Of a stretch of DNA of 36,356 bases, positions 26,933 to 35,286 are shown piece by piece. The notes below the pieces were generated by a model. The model did no database searches. It saw only the letters and a list, made by a program, of their open reading frames with translations, and was not told the origin of the DNA. Positions within the stretch are counted from its first letter, which is position 1. Every line of letters begins with the position of its first letter. The DNA is from Xanthobacteraceae bacterium (lineage in GTDB: Bacteria; Pseudomonadota; Alphaproteobacteria; Rhizobiales; Xanthobacteraceae). A program made the position numbers and the translations under genes. The stretch is taken from the NCBI GenBank assembly GCA_028290465.1, contig JAQGJU010000140.1, positions 1 to 36,356 of the forward strand, given 5' to 3'.

Positions 26933-28183
26933 ATGGCCCGCACCGATGCCATCGTCCTTGGCGCCGGGATCGTCGGCACTTCAGTGGCGCTGCATCTGGT
27001 CAAGCGCGGGTTGTCGGTCGCGCTGATCGACCGGCAGGGCGCCGGCGAGGCGACCTCCTATGGCAATGCCGGCGTGATCGAGGGCGACACGGTGTTTCCG
27101 CCGGCCTTCCCGGCATCGTGGTCGTCGATCCTGCGCATCGCGCTGAAGCAGGCGCCGGAGGCGAACTACCACCTGTCGTTTCTGCCCCGGATCGCGCCCT
27201 GGCTGCTGGCGTTCCGCGCCGCGTCGACGCCGGAGCGGCTGGTCGAGACCGCGCATGCGATGCGGCCGCTGTTCGGCCGCGCCGTCGCCGAGCACGAAGC
27301 CCTGATGGCGGAAGCCGACGCGACTCGCTATCTGCGCAAGAACGGCTGGCTGCGGCTGTATCGACATGATCGGGCGCTGGACGCGCTGCAGCCCGAACTC
27401 GGGCTCGCCGACGAATTCGGCATTCCGCATGCGGTGCTCGACACCGACGCGACGCGGGCGCTGGAGCCGTCGCTGGCACCGGTGTTCCGCCATGCCGTTC
27501 ACTGGCAGGGGACCGCGAGCGTCACCAATCCGTTGGCGGTGACACGCGCCTATGCGGCGCGCTTTAGGGCGCTCGGCGGCATCATGTTGAACGGTGATGT
27601 TCGTTCGTTGCACCGCGCCGGCACGCGCTGGCGGGTCGATACCGATGAGGGGCCGGTCGATGCCGGCGACGCTGTGGTGGCTCTCGGACCCTGGGCCGGC
27701 GATTTTCTGGCCGCCTACGACATCAGGCTGCCACTCGCGGTCAAGCGCGGCTACCACCGCCATTTTTCCGCGCGCGGCAATGCCGGCCTGTCGCGCACGG
27801 TCGTCGATATGGAAAACGGCTATTGCCTGGCGCCGATGGAGCAGGGCATCCGCCTGACCACCGGTCTCGAAATCGCCGCCCGCGACGCGGCGCCGACACC
27901 CGTGCAGTTCGACCGGCTGATGCCGGCGGCGCGCGAACTGTTTCCGCTGGATCAGCCGACCGAACCGGCGCCGTGGCTCGGGGCGCGGCCGTGCTTTGCG
28001 GATTCCCGCCCGGTGATCGGCCGCGCGCCCGGGCAGGCCGGGTTGTGGCTGACCATCGGCCATGCCCATTGGGGGTTGACGCTCGGGCCGGCGACCGGGC
28101 GGTTGCTGGCCGAGATGCTGACCGGCGCCGCGCCGTTCTGCGATCCGGCGCCGTATCGCGCGGAGCGGTTCGGCACGCATTAG
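26933..28183 (+). CDS. FAD-dependent oxidoreductase, D-amino acid dehydrogenase (DadA)-like
   Basis: A 416-residue flavoprotein of the DAO family. The N-terminal dinucleotide-binding motif GAGIVG is at 10-15, with GLSVALIDRQ ending in the acidic residue that binds the ribose; TSYGNAGVI (41-49) is typical of DadA-type enzymes. The C-terminal segments RPCFADSRPVIGRAPGQAG and GHAHWGLTLGPATGRLL form the second FAD contact region. DadA-like enzymes oxidise D-amino acids to 2-oxoacids and ammonia, passing electrons to the respiratory chain; the true substrate here could be another secondary amine. AGGAG precedes the ATG at 26933, which is preferred over 26813. Confidence 0.87.
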   Translation: MARTDAIVLGAGIVGTSVALHLVKRGLSVALIDRQGAGEATSYGNAGVIEGDTVFPPAFPASWSSILRIALKQAPEANYHLSFLPRIAPWLLAFRAASTPERLVETAHAMRPLFGRAVAEHEALMAEADATRYLRKNGWLRLYRHDRALDALQPELGLADEFGIPHAVLDTDATRALEPSLAPVFRHAVHWQGTASVTNPLAVTRAYAARFRALGGIMLNGDVRSLHRAGTRWRVDTDEGPVDAGDAVVALGPWAGDFLAAYDIRLPLAVKRGYHRHFSARGNAGLSRTVVDMENGYCLAPMEQGIRLTTGLEIAARDAAPTPVQFDRLMPAARELFPLDQPTEPAPWLGARPCFADSRPVIGRAPGQAGLWLTIGHAHWGLTLGPATGRLLAEMLTGAAPFCDPAPYRAERFGTH

Positions 28184-28277
28184 TGCTGACAGGTTTGTTA
28201 AGTTCGCATTAACCACAAAATGTGACTGAAGATTCCAGGGGCCGGCACGGAAAAGGGCTCGGCCACCCGGAGGCCAT

Positions 28278-28607
28278 ATGGGCATCATCATTCCGTTCGC
28301 GCTGCGTCCGAGTAATGCCGCGAGCTTCGAAACGATCGGCGGGGAAGCGCATCACGCCAAGATGCTGATCTTTCCGCAAGTCCAGGTTCGCGACATCCGT
28401 TCCATCTGGGGTGTGACGGTCGAAGGGCCGCCCCGCATCGTGTCGGACGGCATTGCGTTCAGCGACGGCAAGCCGCGGCGTGCTAAAGCGTCCCGCGCCA
28501 AATCGTCAGGCGCCAAGGTGTCCGTCGCCAAATCCTCGAGCGCCAAATCGTCGGGCGTGAAATCTTCCAGCGTCAAGCGCAAGCCGGCGCGCCGCGCACC
28601 CAAATAA
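28278..28607 (+). CDS. Small protein with a basic Lys/Ser repeat tail
   Basis: A 109-residue protein I do not recognise by name. Residues 1-65 form a compact-looking region (MGIIIPFALRPSN at the start, VQVRDIRSIWGV in the middle). Residues about 66-109 are a low-complexity tail of repeated A-K-S-S-G/S-A/V-K units ending KPARRAPK. The tail is strongly basic and resembles histone H1-like or nucleic-acid-binding tails, so DNA or RNA contact is possible. GGAGG lies just upstream of the ATG and codon use matches the neighbours, so it looks real. It is followed by a hairpin terminator and a convergent deacetylase gene. Confidence 0.7.
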   Translation: MGIIIPFALRPSNAASFETIGGEAHHAKMLIFPQVQVRDIRSIWGVTVEGPPRIVSDGIAFSDGKPRRAKASRAKSSGAKVSVAKSSSAKSSGVKSSSVKRKPARRAPK

Positions 28608-28608
28608 A

Positions 28609-28642
28609 AACGCGCCGACGAGCAGGGCTCGGGCGGCGCGTT
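28609..28642. terminator. Bidirectional terminator between convergent genes
   Basis: AACGCGCCG (28609-28617) and CGGCGCGTT (28634-28642) form a 9-base stem. On the minus strand it is followed by TTTTATTTG, serving the deacetylase gene. On the plus strand it is followed by a weaker TTG-TTCATTT run, serving the small basic protein gene. Confidence 0.7.
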
Positions 28643-28679
28643 GTTCATTTGCGGTGAAGCGTCTGTCGCTTCCGATGCG

Positions 28680-29699
28680 CTATTCGCCGACGGTGCGGAC
28701 CACGCTATCGATCGGCTTGGCATTGGCCATCGCCGGTCCCAGTTCCTTGAGCACCATGTCGTCGTATTTTTGCACGCTGGCGAGCTTACCCTTCGCCTTC
28801 ATGTGCACGACCTTATAGCCGCCGGCCTTGAGCTGCTTCAGCAATTCCGGAACCGCCTGCGCGGTGCCGTGCTGGAAGTCGTGCATCAGAACGATGCCTT
28901 TGCCATGCTTCTTCAGCTTGGCCATGACGGTCGACACGATCTGTTCCGGCTTGCGGAACTTGAAGTCGAACGAGTCCATGTCGGTGGAGAACATCGCGAT
29001 GTTGCGCGTGCCCAGATACGCGACCATTTCCGGCGGATGCTTCAGCGCCGGGAAGCGGAAGAACGGCGCCGGCGTGTCGCCGAGCGACACCTTGATGGCG
29101 CTGATGCCCTTCTCGATTTCCTCGGTGGCTTCCTCGACCGACTTCTTCGACAGGTCCTTATGCGACCAGGTGTGCGAGCCGACCGTATGACCTTCGGCCG
29201 CGACCTGTTTGAGGATTTCCGGATAATAAGTGGCGTGCTTGCCGATGATGAAGAAGACTGCCTTGACGCATTCTTCGTTCAGCGCCTTGAGCACGGCCGG
29301 CGTATTGGTGAGCCACGGGCCATCATCGAAGGTCAGCACGACTTCATTGGGCTTCAGGAAGTCGTATTGCTTGAAATGCTCGAAGCCGAAGCCGGGCGCA
29401 CCGGTGGTGTCGATCTCGACGGTGCGGGACACGCCGAGCGCGTTCGGATTGGCGCAGGCCGGCGCAGCGACCTTGGGCGCCGGCGGAAGTCCGGAGGGCG
29501 CCGGAGCGGCGGCTGCCGCAGGGGCCGGTGCAGCGGCGGGCTTCGCGGCAGGCGCCGGCATGGCGGCCGGAGCCGGGACCGCGGCGGCCGGGATGCCGGC
29601 CGGGATGGCCACAGGGGCCGCAGCCTTCTGGGCTTGCGCCGTGGCGAGGGCCGCGAGCGACACCGACACCGCAAGGGTACACGTCAGGGCAATTCGCAT
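28680..29699 (-). CDS. Secreted polysaccharide deacetylase (NodB domain)
   Basis: A 339-residue carbohydrate esterase family 4 protein. A Sec signal peptide (cleavage near AQA-Q at about 23-24) leads into a Pro/Ala-rich low-complexity linker (about 25-80) and then the NodB domain (about 118-320). Motif 1 is TFDDGP at 123-128 with base D125 and metal-binding D126, motif 2 is H176-x3-H180 (HTWSH), motif 3 is RFP at 215-217, and LMHD at 271-274 carries the late catalytic histidine. It would remove acetyl groups from N-acetylglucosamine-type sugars in the periplasm or outside the cell, for example on peptidoglycan or exopolysaccharide. GGGAGG precedes the ATG. Confidence 0.93.
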   Translation of the reverse strand: MRIALTCTLAVSVSLAALATAQAQKAAAPVAIPAGIPAAAVPAPAAMPAPAAKPAAAPAPAAAAAPAPSGLPPAPKVAAPACANPNALGVSRTVEIDTTGAPGFGFEHFKQYDFLKPNEVVLTFDDGPWLTNTPAVLKALNEECVKAVFFIIGKHATYYPEILKQVAAEGHTVGSHTWSHKDLSKKSVEEATEEIEKGISAIKVSLGDTPAPFFRFPALKHPPEMVAYLGTRNIAMFSTDMDSFDFKFRKPEQIVSTVMAKLKKHGKGIVLMHDFQHGTAQAVPELLKQLKAGGYKVVHMKAKGKLASVQKYDDMVLKELGPAMANAKPIDSVVRTVGE

Positions 29700-29872
29700 A
29701 TAGAGCCTCCCGTTGCGCCATGATGCGCATTTCCGTGGGCTCGTTGATATCCGATCGCGCCAAAATCGTCAGCTTGATTCGTTAACGAACTGTCAACCTT
29801 GGTTAATCCGGGCCGGACTGTTGCCGCCGGGCCGCAATCATTCCGCACGATATTACCGTGCGAGGGGGCTGG

Positions 29873-30868
29873 TTACCTTGTGGGGAACTTGGAACGCCAG
29901 TCCGGCAGCGCATCGGGAAACGGCAGCGCGGTCGCGTGATAGACGCCGCGCGCGACCGCGCGGGCCACCACATTGCCGGCGATGGCGCCGAGTTGGGCGA
30001 GGCCGCGCATCGGATCGCCCAGCGGCTTTTTGCCAGTCGCGGCCGCGAACACCACGTCGCCGTCCAGCGGCGTGTGCACCGGATAGAGCGCGCGGGCGAG
30101 GCCGGTCTGCGCCATCACGGCGAGGCGATGGGCCTGCGCCTTGGTCAGCACCGCATCGGTCGCCACCACGACCAGCGTGGTGTTCTGGCGCGCGTCGCCC
30201 TTGAGCCTCGGGATCAGTGCGTCCGGCGGCATCGGCGCCGGCATGCCGCGCCCACCGAATTCACCGTCCTGTTCGAACGGCGCGGCCCAGAAGCACGGGC
30301 CGTCGCCGATCAGGGCGCTGCCGGCGGCATTGACCACGGCCAGGGCGCTGACCGTATGGCCTTCGGTGGTGATCGCCGAGGCGGTGCCGAGGCCGCCTTT
30401 TACATTCACCGTCGTGGCCCCGAGGCCGGCGCCGACATTGCCGAGCGTCCCGTTGTCACGGCTCGCGCTTGACGCCGCCGCATAGCCGAGTTCGCGATAG
30501 GGCGGATAGCGGCCCCACGCCTTGTCGCCGCCGTTCAGCAGGTCGAACAGGATCGCGGCCGGCACGATCGGGACAAGCGCTTCACGCACCTTGAAGCCGC
30601 GACCTTGCTCGGCCAGATAGGCCTGCACGCCGGATGCGGTGTCCAGCCCGAACGCCGAGCCGCCCGACAGCGCGATGGCGTCGATGCCTTGCACGGTCTG
30701 GGCCGGGTCGAGCAGCGCCGTTTCGCGCGTGCCCGGTCCGCCGCCGCGCACGTCGATCGCCGCGACCGCCGGCTCGTCGAATACGACCACGGTTACGCCG
30801 GAAGCGAGCTTTTCGTCCTGGGCATGGCCGACCCGCAGGCCGGCGACATCGGTGAGAAGATTTTTCAT
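29873..30868 (-). CDS. P1-family (S58, DmpA/NylC-type) peptidase
   Basis: A 331-residue N-terminal-nucleophile-type hydrolase. The start MKNLLTDVAGLRVGHA, RGGGPGTRET (41-50), ALSGGSAFGLD (66-76) and NVGAGLGAT followed by VKGGLGTAS (about 144-164) are family marks. By analogy with NylC, autocleavage is expected between N229 and T230 in QNTTLVVVATDA, freeing a Thr nucleophile. Members hydrolyse N-terminal amino acids, beta-peptides or nylon oligomers; the substrate here is unknown. The start at 30868 fits the family N-terminus although the Shine-Dalgarno is weak; the frame is open to 30940. The gene is head-to-head with the CcdA-like gene, 101 bases between starts. Confidence 0.9.
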   Translation of the reverse strand: MKNLLTDVAGLRVGHAQDEKLASGVTVVVFDEPAVAAIDVRGGGPGTRETALLDPAQTVQGIDAIALSGGSAFGLDTASGVQAYLAEQGRGFKVREALVPIVPAAILFDLLNGGDKAWGRYPPYRELGYAAASSASRDNGTLGNVGAGLGATTVNVKGGLGTASAITTEGHTVSALAVVNAAGSALIGDGPCFWAAPFEQDGEFGGRGMPAPMPPDALIPRLKGDARQNTTLVVVATDAVLTKAQAHRLAVMAQTGLARALYPVHTPLDGDVVFAAATGKKPLGDPMRGLAQLGAIAGNVVARAVARGVYHATALPFPDALPDWRSKFPTR

Positions 30869-30969
30869 GGCCGGAGCGGAAACGATTTCGCAGAAGCCGT
30901 CAATCACATCGGGGCGATATGCCGGCCGGCCGGCTTGCATCCGCAGGCAGAAGCAAGCATCTAGCTCCC

Positions 30970-31701
30970 ATGGTCGATGTCACGTATCCGGCCGCGCTCG
31001 TCGCGGGCCTTGTCAGCTTCTTGTCGCCGTGCGTGCTGCCGCTGGTGCCACCGTATCTGGTGTACCTGACCGGCACGTCGCTGGAGCGGCTGGCCGACGC
31101 CGAACCCGAGCCGCGCGTCAGGCGCGAGACGGTGATCGCGTCGCTGCTGTTCGTCGCTGGCTTTGCCACCGTGTTCGTCGCGCTCGGCGCCAGCGCCAGC
31201 GTGGTCGGCCTGTGGCTGCGGGCCTATTCGCAAGCGCTGTCGATTGTCGCCGGCATCGCCATCATCGTGATGGGCCTGCATTTCCTCGGGCTGTTTCAGA
31301 TCGGCCTGTTGATGCGGCAGAAGCGCATAGATGTCGCCAAGCCGGTCGGGCTGTGGGGCGCCTATGTGATGGGCTTTGCCTTCGCGTTCGGCTGGACGCC
31401 ATGCATCGGGCCGATCCTGGCCGCGATCCTGGCGGTCGCGGCATCCGAGGCGACCTTGACCAAGGGCGCGTCGCTGCTGGCGGTATATTCGGCCGGGCTT
31501 GGCATTCCGTTCGTGATCGCGGCCTTCGCGGTCGAGCCGTTCGCGGCGTTCCTGTCGCGCTTCCGCGCCTATCTGCCGATGGTCGAACGCGTGATGGGTG
31601 GCCTGCTGGTACTGACCGGCATCGCGTTCCTGACCGGTTTCGTCAGCACGGCGAGCTTCTGGATTCTGGAAGCGTTCCCGGCGCTCGGGAGGATTGGGTA
31701 G
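30970..31701 (+). CDS. ccdA: CcdA-like cytochrome c biogenesis / thiol-disulfide exchange membrane protein
   Basis: A 243-residue protein with six predicted membrane helices. The two conserved cysteines that relay electrons across the membrane are in SFLSPCVLPLVPPYLVYLTG (first helix) and FGWTPCIGPIL (fourth helix). CcdA passes reducing power from cytoplasmic thioredoxin to periplasmic thiol-disulfide proteins, used in cytochrome c maturation. The start at 30970 places the first helix at the N-terminus; a longer frame to 30919 has no better signal. No other ccm gene is adjacent, so its partner lies elsewhere. The gene is divergent from the P1 peptidase. Confidence 0.92.
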   Translation: MVDVTYPAALVAGLVSFLSPCVLPLVPPYLVYLTGTSLERLADAEPEPRVRRETVIASLLFVAGFATVFVALGASASVVGLWLRAYSQALSIVAGIAIIVMGLHFLGLFQIGLLMRQKRIDVAKPVGLWGAYVMGFAFAFGWTPCIGPILAAILAVAASEATLTKGASLLAVYSAGLGIPFVIAAFAVEPFAAFLSRFRAYLPMVERVMGGLLVLTGIAFLTGFVSTASFWILEAFPALGRIG

Positions 31702-31748
31702 GATCGCTTTTTAAGCGGCCGAAGTCGTTGCGCGATGCCGCCAACCCG

Positions 31749-31843
31749 CCTCATCCAGAGGAGAGCGCGAAGCGCTCGTCTCGAAGGATGGGCGGCCCAC
31801 ATGGTTCGAGACGGCAGGCTGCGCCTGCCTCCTCACCATGAGG
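31749..31843. repeat. Palindromic intergenic repeat (CCTCATCC...CATGAGG)
   Basis: CGTCTCGAA (31777-31785) pairs perfectly with TTCGAGACG (31805-31813), and two small GC hairpins flank it: near 31764-31775 (GCGCGAAGCGC) and at 31813-31829 (GGCAGGCTGCGCCTGCC). The outer ends CCTCAT and ATGAGG also pair. The element fills the space between the converging CcdA and livK genes and resembles repeats found in many copies in Bradyrhizobium-like genomes. Confidence 0.8.
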
Positions 31844-31861
31844 CCGGATAAGTTCAACACT

Positions 31862-31895
31862 AAAAACTAAGCCCGCCCCGGCGACCGGAGCGGGC
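31862..31895 (-). terminator. Rho-independent terminator of the liv locus
   Basis: The arms GCCCGCCCCGG (31871-31881) and CCGGAGCGGGC (31885-31895) pair along 11 bases with one wobble. On the minus strand they are followed by TTAGTTTTTA. It lies about 30 bases past the livK stop codon. Confidence 0.8.
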
Positions 31896-31926
31896 TCTTA
31901 TTTTAGCGATCAGACGCAGCGCGGGA

Positions 31927-33048
31927 TCAGGAGCCCGGCTTGGCGTTCAGCTCGGCGTAGTTGCCGGTCTTGTCCCACTTGTACACGACGTAATCGACGA
32001 CCGTGATGTCGCCCTTCTTGTCGAAGGTGATCGGGCCGAGCACCGTGTCCCACTTGCCGGCCTTGAGCGCGGTCGCGACTTTCTTGGGATCGGTCGTGCC
32101 GGCCTTGGCGACGGCCTGCGACCACACCTGGAACGCCGCGTAGGTGTACAGCGTGTAGCCTTCCGGATCGACGTTCTTGTCCTTGAACTTCTTCACGATC
32201 GCGGCGGCGGTCGTCTTCTTGCGCGGGTCGGGTCCGAAGGTGAACAGCACGCCGTCGGCGGCGGCGCCGGTGATCGAGGCGAACTCCTTGTCGGCCATCG
32301 CATCGCCGGCCATTAGCGTGGTCTTGAGGCCCTGGTCGCGCATCTGGCGCAGGATCAGACCGGCTTCCTGGTGATAGCCACCGACATAGACGACGTCGAT
32401 CTGGTTGACCTTGAGCTTGGACACCAGCGCGGTGAAGTCCTTGTCGCCCTTGTTATAGGCTTCGTAGAGCTTCTCCTTCACGCCGGCCTTGTTCTGCGCC
32501 TTCTTGGTCTCGTCGGCCAGTACCTTGCCGTAGGTGGTCTTGTCGTGGAGCACGGCGATGTTCTTGCCCTTGTAGGTCTTCGCCAGATACGCGCCGGCGA
32601 CGCCGCCCTGCTGATCGTCGCGGCCGCATACCCGGAACGTGTTCCACAGATTGCGCTCGGTGAAGGTTGGATTGGTCGAGGCCGGGGTGATCTGCAGCAC
32701 ATTGCCTTCGGCATAGGCCTCGGACGCCGGGATCGACGACGACGAGCAATAATGTCCGGCGACGAACGGCACCTTCATGCCGGCGAACTTCTCGCCGACC
32801 GAGCGTGCCTGCTTCGGATCGCAGGCGTCGTCACCGATTTCGAGCTTGAGCTTCTTGCCGAGCACGCCGTCGGCGGCATTGAGATCCGCGACCGCCTGTT
32901 CGGCGCCGTTCTTGAGCTGGCGCCCGAACGAGGCTTCGCCGCCCGTCATCGGGCCGGCGACGCCGACAGTGAGGTCCTGGGCCGAAGCCGACGCGCCGAG
33001 CGCGAGGCTCAGCGAGAGCGCCAGTCCGGAAAGCCGCAGCTTATTCAT
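31927..33048 (-). CDS. livK: Branched-chain amino acid-type ABC transporter substrate-binding protein
   Basis: A 373-residue periplasmic receptor. A Sec signal (MNKLRLSGLALSLSLALGAS, cleavage near ASA-Q at about 23-24) leads into the Peripla_BP_6 fold: LTVGVAGPMTGGEASFGRQ, then ELDLN-type helix AVADLNAADGVLG, DDACDPKQA, and FVAGHYCSSSSIPA. Two cysteines at about 77 and 100 could form the loop disulfide typical of LivJ/LivK. It would deliver branched-chain or related amino acids to the LivM/LivG/LivF complex encoded upstream on the same strand. AGGAG precedes the ATG at 33048, preferred over 33114. Confidence 0.93.
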   Translation of the reverse strand: MNKLRLSGLALSLSLALGASASAQDLTVGVAGPMTGGEASFGRQLKNGAEQAVADLNAADGVLGKKLKLEIGDDACDPKQARSVGEKFAGMKVPFVAGHYCSSSSIPASEAYAEGNVLQITPASTNPTFTERNLWNTFRVCGRDDQQGGVAGAYLAKTYKGKNIAVLHDKTTYGKVLADETKKAQNKAGVKEKLYEAYNKGDKDFTALVSKLKVNQIDVVYVGGYHQEAGLILRQMRDQGLKTTLMAGDAMADKEFASITGAAADGVLFTFGPDPRKKTTAAAIVKKFKDKNVDPEGYTLYTYAAFQVWSQAVAKAGTTDPKKVATALKAGKWDTVLGPITFDKKGDITVVDYVVYKWDKTGNYAELNAKPGS

Positions 33049-33173
33049 GAGTCTGCTCCTGTCGCATGCATGACCGGCCGCATGGCCGGCACCGGCGAAT
33101 ATTGTGGACGTCATTTTGTCCGGTTTTCACCGGATGTCACCACCCGAGATAGCGCATTGTGTGGTTTTTTTGC

Positions 33174-33524
33174 TCATGCACCGGCGCGTTCGCGCCAAGC
33201 CAGAGGGCCGGCCCGCTCATACAGCCAGGGATATTGCCGCACCATCTGACCGCTGCGGGTGAGGCGGAACGACAGCGACCCGAGCGCGACGAAATACAGC
33301 GTGTCGACGACATAGGATGGCAGCGACAGCAGATCGGCCTCGAATAGCGCGAAATGCACGAAACGCACCGCGGCGCCGAGCAGCAGCATGTACACGACGA
33401 CATGCCAATACGGCCGCCAGGTCAGCGCGATCGCCCGGCCGGACAGCACCGCGGCGCCGCCGCCGAGAATTCCGGTGACAAAGAGTATCTGCCAGATGGT
33501 TTCGGTCTCGTAGAGTTCGCCCAT
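33174..33524 (-). CDS. Small inner-membrane protein of the liv locus (DUF6867-type)
   Basis: A 116-residue protein with three or four hydrophobic segments (ILFVTGILGGGAAVL, a span around VVVYMLLLGAAVRF, and one around VVDTLYFVALGSL). The C-terminus is cytosolic-looking, GQMVRQYPWLYERAGPLAWR. It resembles a conserved small membrane protein found between livF and livK in alphaproteobacteria, which I recall as DUF6867; the exact family name is from memory. Its position suggests an accessory part in the amino acid importer, unproven. GGGAC lies before the ATG. Confidence 0.7.
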   Translation of the reverse strand: MGELYETETIWQILFVTGILGGGAAVLSGRAIALTWRPYWHVVVYMLLLGAAVRFVHFALFEADLLSLPSYVVDTLYFVALGSLSFRLTRSGQMVRQYPWLYERAGPLAWRERAGA

Positions 33525-33577
33525 TTGTCCCGTGACTCATGCTCCGCGACGCTTCGCCGCATCTATTTGTTTTCGTG

Positions 33578-33652
33578 GAGCATGATCTTATCCGAAAACC
33601 GGCGGCCACCCACGGATCAAGTCCGAAGGCATGCCTTTTCGGGATCATGCTC
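33578..33652. repeat. Palindromic intergenic repeat (GAGCATGATC...GATCATGCTC)
   Basis: Perfect 10-base outer arms GAGCATGATC (33578-33587) and GATCATGCTC (33643-33652), with inner CCGAAAA (33592-33598) pairing TTTTCGG (33636-33642). It lies inside the liv gene run and ends 6 bases before the livF stop codon. This GAGCATGATC family is widely seen in Hyphomicrobiales intergenic DNA. Confidence 0.85.
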
Positions 33653-33658
33653 TCGCTA

Positions 33659-34428
<770 letters not shown>

Positions 34429-34432
<4 letters not shown>

Positions 34433-35286
34433 AACCCGGCCTCCGCTTCGACCTGTTCGACTTCGTCGTCCTCGACGCCCAGGTACGCGGCTATCACCTT
34501 GGGATTGTCGCGCACCGCCTTCGGTTCGCCTTCGGCGATCTTGACGCCGTAATCCAGCACGACCAACCGGTCGGAGATTTCCATCACCACCGACATGTCG
34601 TGCTCGATCAGCAGGATCGAGGTGCTGTGTTCGGCGCGGATGAACAGCAGCAGTTCGTTGAGTTCGGCGCTCTCATGCGCATTGAGGCCGGCGGCCGGTT
34701 CATCCAGGCACAGCAGCACCGGATCGGTGCACATCGCACGCGCGACTTCGAGGCGGCGCTGGTCGCCATAGGGCAGTTCGCCGGCCGGATCGTCGGCGCG
34801 ATCGATCAAACCAATACGATCGAGCCAGTAGCGCGCCCGGTCGATGCCGGCGCGCTCGGCGGCCGTGAACGACGCGAAGCCGACCAGTCCGAGGAACGTA
34901 AAGCCGGAGGCGCGCATCAGCGGATTGTGCTGCGCCACCATCAGGTTCTCCAGCGCCGTCATGCCGGGAAACAGACGGATGTTCTGGAAGGTGCGGGCGA
35001 CGCGCGCCTGCTTGTTGATGCGAAAATCGAACAGCCGCTCAAGCAGGAATTCCGTGCCGTTCGGATGCGTCAGGCGGAGCATGCCGACAGTCGGCTTGTA
35101 GAAACCGGTAATGCAGTTGAACACCGTGGTCTTGCCGGCACCGTTCGGTCCGATCAACGCCGTGATGTCGCCGCGCTTTGCGGTGAACGACAGATCGTCG
35201 ATCGCGATCAGGCCGCCGAACCGCATCGTCAGATGTTCGACCGACAGGATCGCACCAGACAAGAGTGCATCAGCCGGCCCGGTCAT
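34429..35286 (-). CDS. livG: Branched-chain amino acid-type ABC transporter ATPase
   Basis: A 285-residue ATPase. Walker [10 protein letters not shown] is at 46-54. The signature region [15 protein letters not shown] and Walker [14 protein letters not shown] are the slightly unusual LivG forms, and the H-loop is [11 protein letters not shown]. The start at 35286 has AGGAGG upstream; the frame is open further to 36237 only because it runs antisense-free through livM in another frame, so the longer start is not credible. It overlaps livM at its start and livF at its end by 4 bases each. Confidence 0.95.

Noticed and set aside
26981-28291. A 436-codon minus-strand frame
   Set aside because: Antisense to the DadA-like oxidoreductase, which has clear FAD motifs and a good ribosome-binding site.
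28641-29723. A 360-codon plus-strand frame rich in Gly and Arg
   Set aside because: Antisense to the polysaccharide deacetylase, whose catalytic motifs are intact. The Gly/Arg repeats simply mirror the Pro/Ala linker codons.
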